From Numida meleagris (lineage: Eukaryota > Chordata > Aves > Galliformes > Numididae): a DNA stretch of 64,000 nt. Shown here piece by piece: positions 22,917-34,620 of this stretch. Every line of letters starts with the position of its first letter. Positions within the stretch are counted from its first letter, which is position 1. The position numbers and the translations under genes are program-made. The notes below the pieces were generated by a model. The model made no database searches. It was not told the DNA's origin and saw only the letters and a list, made by a program, of their open reading frames with translations. The stretch covers positions 15,788,238-15,852,237 of the forward strand of contig NC_034412.1 in the NCBI RefSeq assembly GCF_002078875.1. Direction: 5' to 3'.

Positions 22917-25089
22917 GTACAGTATACTTTAATGAGCAGAGAGAGTTTGCAGAATTTTTATTACAGATGCTATGCGATTTGTTTCCTTTAACTATGCAAT
23001 TGGAGAGAGCATGACAGGCTATTTGCAGCTGTAGGTTATTCTGCTGTAGGTCTGCTGTCTGTTCACAAACACAGCTGAGTTGTTACTTTAATCTCGAACA
23101 ACTGAAGCTGTGGGCTGCACAGAGGCTGTATGTAAAGGTTGTGTCTGGTTGATTTGCGGATGGGTTTTGTTGCTGTTTGTAACAAGAGCGGTGTTGGAGC
23201 CTATGATGTGGTTGTGTTTTATTTCAGACTTGGAGTTCCAAACAAGAGACAGCTTAGAAAATGTTTCTAAGTCTGCTCATGTTAAAAAACAGAAACAAAC
23301 TCAGATAGGCAGAAAAAACTTTACTTTCCCTCAGGATGTGGCTGGCATTGATATCAAGTTGTGTGCAGATCAACTCCTGTATTTCTTTGCTGCAAACTGT
23401 TTGCAGCAGTAATGTGTTTGCAGGCTCACTCTTCCCACTGGGCAAGTTCCCTCGGCTCAGTAAGGTGCAGAGCTTGAAAGGTTTGCTGTCTTGGGGAATA
23501 GTTTTCTCTCATGATTGAATTGGTTCATCTTTATTTTGTGGTTGGAATATAATAAGCACTATAGCTTTATTAGGAATAAGTGAGATTGTTCTCATTACAA
23601 GGGAGAATGCACTGACCCCCAGTTACTGTTCCTTGCTAAATACAGGTGTAATGAGCATTGCCAGGCCCTGAAGTGGCTGGGGTCTGACATGGCTATGGTT
23701 TTGTACTGTGTGGCTCTCACTTGACGAAAATACTATAAAGATAACACAAGTGGTATTTGTCAGCTTATCAGAGCAAACGTGTATGCCATTTGAGGTTTTG
23801 CAATTGTGTGGATTTGTTGTTTTTTTTTTTTGTGTAAAGGATGTTATGATGAAGCCCAAAGTACATCCCCTGACACCACACTGTATTACACAAGACAGCA
23901 ACTTGAGTGGGTGATGATAACATCAGAGAATTTAATAGCTGTCATGGGGTCTGGCAGTTTGGGTAGAGCCTTGCTGCCTGTAGAGGTGTGTGTTGCGGTC
24001 ATGGCAACTATAGCAGCTAGGATCTGATCCAAGTGTACTTTAACTATCAGCTGAGGGTGTTGCCCAGTTCTCCAGTGCCCGGGTTTTAGCTACTGGTCAC
24101 GTGGAGGGAGGCAGTGGGTTTCATCTTTGTGAAGCTGATGTTCAACTGGCTTTTATTTTATAATCTAGTACCTATAAAACAGACTTTCCCACTCCCCCAT
24201 TTAGTAGTGAAATAAGCAACCTCAACCATATTTAAATGAATAGTTGCCACTCTCCCAGTGGTGATTTCAAGAATAGTGAGTTCAGAAAGGTCTGGAAGAA
24301 ATTGCAGCATGTCAGAGCATGAATCATCTGTGCAACTTGCTTCAGCCCTTGCAAGAAAAGGGCGGGTTGGGGTTGTGGCAGAAAGCAGTGCCCCGGCACC
24401 TGAACATGAGCTGTCTGCAGCCTGAAGAGCTGTGTAAGTTCTGGGAGGAGAGCTCTGAGCAGCCAGCCCTCACCATGAGGGGAAGGGGCTCTAGCTACCT
24501 ATGGGGCTGGGGATACCCAGGGGTCTGTCACTCATTGCCTTTGGTAATAGATACGCCTGTCTGTTGTAACAATGGCATGAGGAATTGGGGGCTTCTGCAG
24601 CAAATGCTAGTGCACTGGTGCTCCTCCTGCCCAAGTTCTGCCCTTTCCCAGGAGGTCTTTGTGGGCTCCTTTCCTCTCCCAGCTCCCTGGAGAAGGGGAA
24701 GACGAACAGCCTGGACTGGCTGTGGGGCTGGTGTTGTCTGGGGCAGATGTGTCAGGGGAAAGCTTCTGGCTTCAGAGCACTTCTGCAGCAGAAATAAATG
24801 GTCCCGTTTCCACTAAAATTCACGTGTGACTTGAAAGAGCAGCATGATAAAGAAGACTGGAGGCTGCTGCATCTTAGTAAAGTAGGTGTTACACTCCTAA
24901 CTATTTTTTCCCCTTGGTCTGTTGTAGATCGTAGAAGTTTATGTCTGGATAATACAGTGAGACAATTATGTAGGCAAGCAGAAGAGTGTTTAGTTCAAGA
25001 TGTCATTATTCTTGTTGTGCAGATGCCAGGAGCTAAGCTGATCCCAATGAGATTACTGAATTTGCAGGTCTGAGGGCAGTGAGTGCGCT

Positions 25090-25243
25090 GCCCAGAGAGA
25101 GAGGTGGAGGATCCTGGAGCGCAGTGCCTGAGGTGCCCTGAGGCACCCAGCTCCCTGCGGGCTCCTGGTGGCCCCATGGGGCCAGGAGTTTGACTTGATG
25201 GTCCTTGTGGGTCCCTTCCAACTTGGGATGTTCTCATTATACG
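25090..25243 (+). mobile_element. CR1 LINE 3' fragment (sense)
   Basis: The segment ends with TTGACTTGATGGTCCTTGTG followed by GGTCCCTTCCAACTTGGGAT, a close match to the conserved CR1 3' region (GACTTGATGATCCTTGTGGGTCCCTTCCAACT). Upstream there is CTGCCCAGAGAGAGAGGTGG, the other CR1 landmark. The copy is 5'-truncated and internally diverged, with no coding capacity. Confidence 0.8.
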
Positions 25244-28098
25244 TGGAGCTGGCACTTCTGCCTTTCCAGGCTTCAGATGAGATGGCCTGCCTCTTAGTAG
25301 CTGGTGTGCCGCTGAGTGTGTGCTTCCTACTGTGTGTTAGTGGGTAGTTTCGATTTTGGATGATTAATGGTGTCTTATTTAGGAATGGCATTTTTTGAGT
25401 CCCCGGCTCTGCTGCTTGTTCTCATAAGTTTGTGTGCCCTGTGAAACAAAAGAAAAATCCAAATGTTGTCTTGATACAGAAAGCACTCCCTAGGGTCAGA
25501 GAATAGCAGTCTACGCTAAAATAGTTGCAGTAAGGATATGGTGCCGGAGGTATGATGGGTGACAAAAGGAGAAAACCCCAATACACATTTCAGCCATTGC
25601 TGACCAACCACCCAGTGACCACTGCGTGAAAGCTGTAAGCATCGCAGCAGGCATTTCTAGCATACTAGTCCTTACTGAAAAGGAGAACTGATGTCTTTGC
25701 CCGCTGATATTTTTTCCTTTTGCAGTTTGTTAGTTCAGAAAACTGGTATTTCTCCTCGGGCAAGATGGGTTGATACTCTGTTTTAAGTCTTGACTGGATC
25801 CACAGAGCAGGGGAAAGACATTAAAAAAAAAAAAAGACAACTGGAAGTCCTATGTCATTGACTGGGGTGTGCCATCTTGGACGGAATCCTGGGAGCTACT
25901 GGAGACACGTAAAATAAACATCTAGTTAGCAGCTGTTTGGATACTTAAGTTGAATTGATGTGTTCTGCATTCAACAGACCATCTTGTTATTTTCTGTACT
26001 ATTAAGAATATGTCTTTAAGAGCTAGTTTTCAAAATAAGTCTACGAGGTAGTGAGGCTTCAGATATTAAAAACCTATGCAGACTGAATGCAAATGACTGT
26101 ATATACTGTTTCTGAGAGGGGAGAAAAAAGGGAGGAGGGAAGGGGAAGATGCCTGAGGAAATAAAATACAGTGCTTGGGGCTATGTGGAACTGTTTGGAA
26201 AGAGAGCACTAACACTTAGGATGACATTTTGCATTTGGAACTTGTGACTGGAAAAGAAGTTGAGCTTTATTTAGTAGGTCATTTATTGTTTTCTTTTCAC
26301 ATGATTTATTATGAACTTTGGCAGCTGAGATTTGTGTGGAAGATAAGAGCAAAGCATTTATTTCCCCCTCCTCCCTTGGTACCCAGCTACACAAACACAT
26401 GGTAAAGAGTTTTGCATTTTGAACAAAATGTTGTAACTCGAAGTGACGTGCTAGCTTGAATTCAGCAACAGCAAGGTGACAATATTACTCTTTGTATTCA
26501 GTTTTTCATCTCTGAAGATAGACAACTTGCAGAGATTTTCTCTCTTTGTTCCAGTAGTGGAAGCCTAAGAACCTCTCCTGTTGCACAAATGCAGGTTAGC
26601 TTCTCTGCTGTCAGAGCTGCTTCTCATGTCACTTTCTAAATGGAAGGTTAGTCTTGCAGTCTAGCAGCAGGAAAGATAAAAAGTATGGCTTTGAGTTTTC
26701 TTTCCTGACAAACGTCTCACCTAATTGTGAAAGTTGTGCCATGTACCTACTGCCATATACCATCAATAAATGGCAACTCTATAAATAATCATTTTGAGAT
26801 CTCCCATTCACAGCTTATTGATTTTATAGGAGTGGGCCAGTGTGCACCCAAATGGGGAAGTCAGTCTTAGGTTTACCTCTGTGAAGAGAAGGACCTTCTC
26901 TTACTCTGATGTCTTAGAGGAAGAGTATCATTGGAAAGCCAAATTATTCAGGGCTGGAAAGTTCAAAAGAAATACTTAAAATATTTGTCTTCCAACTCAA
27001 GTTAGATGCTTCAACATGAAATAATTTTATTGTCATTTAAAAATGTATTTGTCTTTGTTTAACCTTAATCAACTTCTGCTTCAGCACTTGCCCTCAGTAG
27101 GAGCAAATACAAGCCTGCACTTGAATAACATTAGAGTGTATAGAGGAATAACAAAGTAATGCACAAAATGCAATTCTACTTCAAAAATACATTTTTGCAG
27201 TGGTTCTTGTTATCTTTGTGACTTCATTCTTGTGTCTAGTGCTCTACAGGCCTGCTGGTAAGTCTGTAGCCATGAACTCTCCCATTCAGTGGTGTACTCC
27301 ACTGGCAACCAGTGGGGCTCAATGCTATGATCAGCAGAGAAATACAGTGGGGATGGTGCCTACCTCACTTCTTCAGAGCAGTGTGTGTTTTTCTGGGCTA
27401 AAATGTTTGGTTCTGGCTTTTATCAGTTTAAGCAGCAGATATGGCTCAAAGTGGGGATTTATTTTCATTCTTAAGAGTATTGCAGTAACATTTAAGTATC
27501 TGTATATCTAAAAAAGTGATGGCATAATACCAGCATTTTTACACTGGGCAAGTCTTCTCTATCTGACTTCAATACTGATTAGATCTCTGATTTGAGGAAC
27601 TGTATTTTATATTGCTTTCACCTCTTATTAATGTTGTAATGATACCTATAGCATGATAGTATGTGGAATGAAATATCAGTCTGTTAACTGTGTTCTTATG
27701 GCAGCTTATGAAGCGTGTGGATTCAAAAGAACAAAGCAGGTGATGAAAATATGCTTTTACAGAAGAGGATATTTTTTTTCCCTTTTTATGAAAGAAGCAA
27801 TCTATTTCTTTGCAAGCAATGCATCCCAGGAAGAGTAGGGTAGGGTGTAACTTAAAGAAGTATGGAAAAGCCTCTGCCAGTAGCGCTCATTGGGAGTACT
27901 TCATGAAGGCTTTGTGGCTTTATGCAGTTAAGATGTGTGCTCAAAATGTTTTCTGGGAGAGAAGGAATGTATAGGAAGCTAACTTGATGAAGGCCAAGAG
28001 AATAAAGAGGAGAACAAAACAAAACTAAAAGAAACCTGCAGGCTTCAGCCATCAGAATCCACACTGCTTTGCACATTAAGTGCATTTATAAGCAAATC

Positions 28099-28116
28099 TG
28101 TGTGTGTGTGTGTGTG
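28099..28116 (+). repeat. TG dinucleotide microsatellite
   Basis: Nine TG units in intron 1. It is a typical short avian dinucleotide repeat with no associated gene feature. Confidence 0.9.
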
Positions 28117-31100
28117 CTTGATCTGCTGCAGTTCTGTCTGTGAGGCTCTGTCTATCATTCTGCCTGGCTCTAGTTGTGATGGGCTGTACCAAATGCCAGC
28201 TTTATATGTTTCCTTTGATTCTTTTGCTCCTCCATTCTTTTTCTTTGGTTGAAGTATTCTCATTTTACAAAGCAAAACAGAAGAATTGAGAAGGAAATCC
28301 CAATGATCTTGACTGGTCTGGGATTCTGGAACCGAGCGGTCTCTGGTTGTAGAAACCTTAAACTGTTTGTAATGGTGTAAGAGAATATACCAAATCAGTA
28401 CTGTGTGCAAATCTTGCCTTTATGTTTGTCCACTGGCTGGGCTCTACGTGTGGTTCAGGGTGACAGTGTATATAAAGGACTAGGAGCACTAAAGCTACCC
28501 ACTGCCATGTCTGCTGAGAAGCACTGTCATCCCACACTGATCAAGCTCTTACAGGAGCACATCCCAGCTCACGTGTGGCAGGTTGGGGCAGCACAGCGAC
28601 ACATGTAAGCCAGCAGGACACAGCAATAGCACCGTGGTGCTTCATGTACACAGCCAGCATGGCTCAGGGGTTTGCTTGGTGGTACCTGCAAGCATGTGTC
28701 TGCGAGCATCTGCAGCTGAAGGGGCGAGGCCTGGAGGTGAGCGGCAGCATGGGGCAGGGGGACTTCTGTTTTCTGTGCTGTCCTGGGGCCAGGCTTTGGT
28801 GAGCTGGGTATGATGAGCTGCAGCTGATTCAAAAGCAGAGGAGCAATAGATTAAACTCTTGCTTCCAGAAGCTATATCAGTGTCCATCCTTACTCCATGC
28901 CTCTTGATGTTGTTAACCCACAGATGACTGTAGCACTGAGAGCTGGCCTGGGCTTTATTCCTGCACAATGTTGTAGACAGAATCTTGTGAGTACGGCTGA
29001 TCTGGATCTAAATGCGTATAGCTGTCCAGCATGTTTCCAGGCCTTTGGCTACAAATGTGGAGATATCAATCCACCTGGGAGCAGCTGTGCTGGGACAGAG
29101 CTGTGCTGAGTGAGTGGGGCCAGTGTGGGGCAGCTCTGCTGAGGGACAGGTATGTAGCAGGGAGAGCTGCTGTGGCAAAGGGTGGGTGTGAGGGGGAATG
29201 ACTCAAAGATGAGAAGCCAAGTGGAAAGTGCTGCTCCTCCCCACCTGAAATGAGTTAGGCATGCTGCTGTTAAGCTTGGGTAAGATTTGATTTTTTGAGG
29301 GCAAACCACTACTGCAACATGTTGACGTAGCAAGGTATTCCAACTGACAGTGCTTTTTCCTTCCTGCTTGTTGTTACCAAGAGTTTTGGTTTTGCTCTGC
29401 AGTGAGTGTTAATCCTAGCGATGTTCATTCTCCCCTCTCCTCCACCCCAACGGTACTTCCTTCCCAAAGTGAAAGAAGTCTTCTGCTTTGACTTCAAGAT
29501 AAATACAATCCATTCACCTCCTGGTTAGATGGGAAATCTGAATAGCATGTGACAAAACAGTTCTTGATATTTTTCACTTTTGTGGATTTTCTTTTTTACA
29601 ACATAATCTTAATGCCCTTGGTCTAAACCTAATTTAAATCAGAATTCCAGTTCAGGACATTCAGATGCTAACCTTAAGCAAAGTTGCATTGTTCATGAGA
29701 GGGCAGGGGATATCTCTGAGTCTTTATCTCTATGCTTCATACTCTTCTGTATGTAAGAACTGTTTGATTTTAATGCACATAGAAAGCTTCTGTTGCTCTG
29801 CAGACCTCCCCAGCAACCTCTGAGCAGCAAGGTGGGGGTGACATGGCGCAGTACTACAGGAGACATTGCACCTCCCTTTCCCGAATAACAGCTTGTGAAC
29901 TATCTTGCTTCAAGCCTGTGTGGCTGCTGATAGTCCCGGGCTGCAAAAGAAGTAAACTGAGCAAGGTGCTGCAAGTACATCTGTGCTTTAAAACAAACTG
30001 TGGGTTACTGTGCATGCTGTAACACCTCGTGCAGCTAGCCTCTGTGATCTTCTTTTGCTTTGCATCCCAGGAGAGTTGCCACCTGATTTCTAAAAACTAT
30101 CAAGAGATTCTGACTTCTAGATTCCATTTCCCGTACCACACAAGCTTTTGATGAAAGGCATGGCTGCTTTTTGACTGTTAGGCAACTACTGTCAGTCTGT
30201 GGGTACATCCCAATGAGTTACAGGTCACAATACCTCTGGTAGCTTGAATAAGTGCACAAACACAGGTGGTTTTAAGGTGTTCCCTTAACTACAGAAATGT
30301 CCATAAAGGCAGAACACAGGGTCTCATTCCTAAGGCTAAGCAGCTTTTAGCACATATGATCCTATCGGCTAGCGCTACCTGGCAACTCTGCTTTTGTCAG
30401 TGTGTGAAATGAGAAATGAACTCTGCCAAGGTGATCAAGGAACTGAATTCTTGCACACTGCAGTGCTGCTGTTTCAGGGACGCAGAAATGATTACAGTGA
30501 CATTGCAGTGTCTGGAGCTAAGGAAAGCAGAGTGCCCAGGAAATGCAGGAACCATTCCTGCCCTGGCTTTTGAATCGCTTCCTAGAACAACCAAGTTTTA
30601 TGGCCTGAAGTAGTGAGTGGAGTGAGGCATGCCATGGGAGAGAAAGGATTGGCATTCAGCATCGAAAGGCACGTCACTATTCTATATATCCTCAAATAGT
30701 AATTTGAGGATGTTCTGGGGGGCAAGAGTCTGGCACTGTGGGGCACTATTCCATGTCTGGTCCACCGTAAGCTGGCTCAGATGGTGGCCTAGCACCTGCT
30801 CCACTGTGCATGTGCGGGCACATCCTCAGTCAAGAAGGAATCTCAGCACACCAATTCCATCATTCTTCTGCAGGCCTCTTATTTTAGACTCAGGAAGCTA
30901 TGTAAGTAAGTACGTATTATTAAAAAAAAAAGTACTTTTTTCTTCCTGTTAATTTGATGCCTCTTCAGAACAAAATGTTATGCTCTGTCTGAACAGAAAG
31001 AATTTGCATGCAATATTGTACTTTTACATTTGCAGTCTGTTAATAATTATTGCCAATTTGTGGTTAGCTTAGAACATAATAGTCTCTGTGTGTGGTTTTC

Positions 31101-32346
31101 AATGAAAAATAGCCCTTGTAATGTTTGTCAGACCCCTTTATGCCTGGGGCATCACTCCGAATGCAGTGTATGGAACCAATTGAATAGAACACCTCGTGTC
31201 TTTGGTGTTTGTTTTTCCTTCACATCTGTCAACTGCTGTGCTCATTTTCTTTTTATTACTACCAATACTTGCTTGACAATGAGACAGTCATATTCATTTC
31301 CTAGTTTTACATGTGTAAATCCAGCAGGACGCATTTCTGACTTAATGCAGTGAAACAGATGAGAGGCGTAACTGTGCTGCTTGCGTGTTCCTCTTATAAA
31401 GAAATCATGAAATGGAAAATGTGTGTGGCCTTGCTAGATTGATGGACAATTAGCTACGAAACCAGCATGTTGGGAGTTAAACTTCTTAGCATCACCACTG
31501 ACAACTTTGGCACTTCAATGTGGTTTTGGTGCTACCTTGGTGTTTTCAACAGGTGGTGACTTATCTGGTAAAATTAGATCTTTCAGAGGGGAAACTAACA
31601 TTAAAGAGATGAGTTGCTGAATGGTGAATTCCTGGAACCAGACTCCCCTCCTCCTTTTGAGAGGCTTCTTCCATCAGTAAACATTGTGCAAATCTGTACT
31701 ACAGTTCTTTCTGTAGCAAATCTGATCTTAATGGGATTATGAAGGAAGACTGTTTCTTAAAAGAAATATTGCCTGAAATTGGGCCTCTGTTTTCTTGCTT
31801 TTGAGTGCTTGGGGTTTGGAAGCAAAGAACAGAAATGGGTGTTCATGCAGCCAATTGCCATTTCTTTGTTTCTAGTGCCCTAGCTCTACCCTGCCTGTAA
31901 CCCATTCTCACAGGTGCCGACCGAGCCTTTTCACATCTTCTTTAGGGTGTGGCTGATTCTCCTGGGTGGCAGTTTGCCTCTTGTATACATGATTTTTTTC
32001 TGCTGATAATGCAGCAGAAACATCAGCTGGGGAAGGAGCTGCCACTGAGGTGTCTGTCTGTCTCCTGCTGCTTATCAGGTGCTGCTGACAGGCAGTGGTC
32101 TCCTTCCCCAACACCTGTGTCAATGTAAGATAGTGTGTTTGGAAGAGTAAGGAAAACTCATCTATACACTTAAAACTGAAGAACTATTTGTAAATAGAAA
32201 TGTTTACAAGCATGTGCATAATTTTCTAAAAAGAAGTAGAACTGAATCCTGCCTAAGCCTGGTACCACTATGTTTGTCTTTTCTGAATCTGATGGAAATG
32301 GTAAGTACTGCTGAACAAAATGGACCTCTAAAATGTTTTCAGTGTT

Positions 32347-32357
32347 GGGGGGGGGGG
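32347..32357 (+). repeat. Poly-G run (11 G)
   Basis: Eleven consecutive G residues followed by CGG. Length is likely variable between reads and individuals. Confidence 0.85.
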
Positions 32358-34396
32358 CGGAAGCCATAGGACAAACATATATCTTCCCAGGTTGTACCAG
32401 TACTGAGAATTAGTACAATATTTTTAAGTGGCCACAAGCTTCTGCACGTGGATAATGCTTGAGAGCTTTCCTTTTTAAAACAAAATCTAGAACAATTTTA
32501 AGTTGCGTGAGCCTACAGAAAGAATCTGAATTGAGGGCAGAATATTGCTTTTTGTAAAACGCGTTCAAAAGACAACTGTATTTCTTCAAAATGTTTTCAC
32601 AAAGGATTTGCTCCTACAGTCAGACCATGTCTGCAGTATTTCAAGCAGAACAAGGAACCAAGTGAGGAAGAGCTGCAGCAAACTCTGCTTTATTTCCCAT
32701 CCACATCCTTTTCTGGCACTTGCTAATGCCTGACTGTACTGTGTAGTTGTAGGAAGTCAGAAGTTAACCTCTTAGCTTCTGATTTTCTGACTAAATCTTT
32801 TGTGTCTAGCTTGATAGAAATGAGTCAGGATTTTCCAGCTATTTTGATGGGAAGAGAGAGTTAGCAGGACTTTCCAGAATTTCCAAAATACAAAAAAGTC
32901 CCACAAACTTGGTGCAGAGTCAGGTTGTCAGTGGAGGTCCCTAGTGGTTAGGCAAGAGTGAAGGTCTAAGGACTTGCATGTTGGACACAAAGAGCTAGGC
33001 GTGGGAGTGGGGAGAAATGTAAGAGAAGAAATACTGGCAGACGTTCATCCTGTTACAGAAAACCATTCCGAGAAGGCAAAAGAAGAGGAATCGCTGTGAT
33101 TCAGCTCTCTGCCTTGCAGCAGCTGGGATCTGAAAGCCTAGAGCAGCTTTGATGTGTTAAGAATGATATAGTTCTGGTCCTGCTTTTTTGCTCACTCAGG
33201 AAAAATTGTTAATTATTTTTTCTTTTTTATCTGTTCTTGGATAGTAGAGTTCTGTATCAGCTTCTTGGGAGGGCTTTAATACCATGCACAATTCAAAATA
33301 CATGGACCAGAACTGTAAGATTACAGAGAAGAGAGGAGGGTCAGCAAAGGTAGACTGTGAGTGCATAGACAAAGTTTGGACCTGAACTGACCTGAAATTA
33401 AGTATGAGGGGATATGATGGAAGTTGGGAAACGCAAGAATGGTGTCAGACGAGTCAACTTTACTTGCAGTTCCTCCTGTCAAGAATTTGGTGTCATCAAT
33501 TGAAACTAGTGGAAGGCAAGTTTGGGGTGGAAAAAGAGTGGAGAGCAAAGAAAAATTGCTTGACAGAATGAGTACTTGAGCTGCGTCTTTCCTTGCTACA
33601 AGACACTTAGCAGCCATCTGCATAGATTTAATGGATTATTTTGTGTTGTAGTTTGCCGCTATGTTTGTGGGCCTCCCCCTGTGAGCCAGGTGATACTGGC
33701 AGCTTGTCCATGCATCCGTACCTTGCAGTCTGTTGGCTGGTGCTTGCTGTGAAGGTGGGCTAAGTGGGGGAGCAGAATTTAATGGATTATATTTCTTTTT
33801 GCTGAAGTTGGGGCTATATTTAGTTTTGATTACACAGGCTTTCACAAACCACAAGGATTGTTCCGGGATCCCAACCACTGCCCCTTCTGTTTTCTTCCTA
33901 GAATTTTTGTTTTATTTTGGTAGGGCTGAAGGTTGCACATTTGTTATAAGTATATATTAGGATTTGCAGTTCTTAGCTTAGAAATTAGAAACAGAGACTG
34001 GAAAAGTGAAACATTGACACAACTTTCTGTACTTTTGGAGAAAAGTGAGAAATGTCTTCTTGGGTGTTGGCACTGTTAGAATTCACTGTTCTACTTTGTG
34101 TTGCAAGAGATCAGGTAAGAGAATGTCAAAAGGATGCAAGATGTTTCTTTCTCTTTCCCACTACCAAAATAAACCAGTGCAGATGTGACTTTTGGGATTT
34201 TGTTCCATTCTTTTTTATTTTTTCCTGAAATAAAATAATCTTGCTTACCTGTTCTTTGAAATGGTTTTTCTCTCTTCCAAAATGCCATTATTTACTTGTC
34301 AACTGCAGAATCCAAATGATGAAACACTATGTTTTCTTAGTTACTTAAGATACCCACTAAGATAGAAGAGTGTACAGGAGTTCGTAATATTAAATT

Positions 34397-34432
34397 TATT
34401 TAATTAAATAATAATAATTATTTAATTAAATA
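34397..34432. repeat. AT-rich palindrome (16-bp arms)
   Basis: Perfect inverted repeat arms 34397-34412 and 34417-34432 flank a four-base AATA spacer, all A/T. It lies within a longer AT-only stretch of about 34386-34462. Such sequences can extrude as cruciforms and are often unstable or mutational hot spots. Confidence 0.85.
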
Positions 34433-34605
34433 TAAATATATATAATAAATATTAAATTTATGCTACAAGTATGTAATATCAAACACAATAATAGTTGTAC
34501 TGTCAGCTTGCATACATACAGAAAGCAGAGTATTTTAGTACTTAGAGAAAACAATGAACAGAATCTAAGGATACTTTATTGTTTTATATACAGTATGTGT
34601 GTCTA

Positions 34606-34620
34606 TGTATATATATATGT
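34606..34620 (+). repeat. Short TA repeat
   Basis: A TGTATATATATATGT stretch of alternating T and A within AT-rich intron DNA. Confidence 0.7.

Noticed and set aside
24319..24816. Plus-strand 165-codon open frame
   Set aside because: No recognisable motif, and overlapping open frames exist in another phase. Considered chance in a GC-richer patch.
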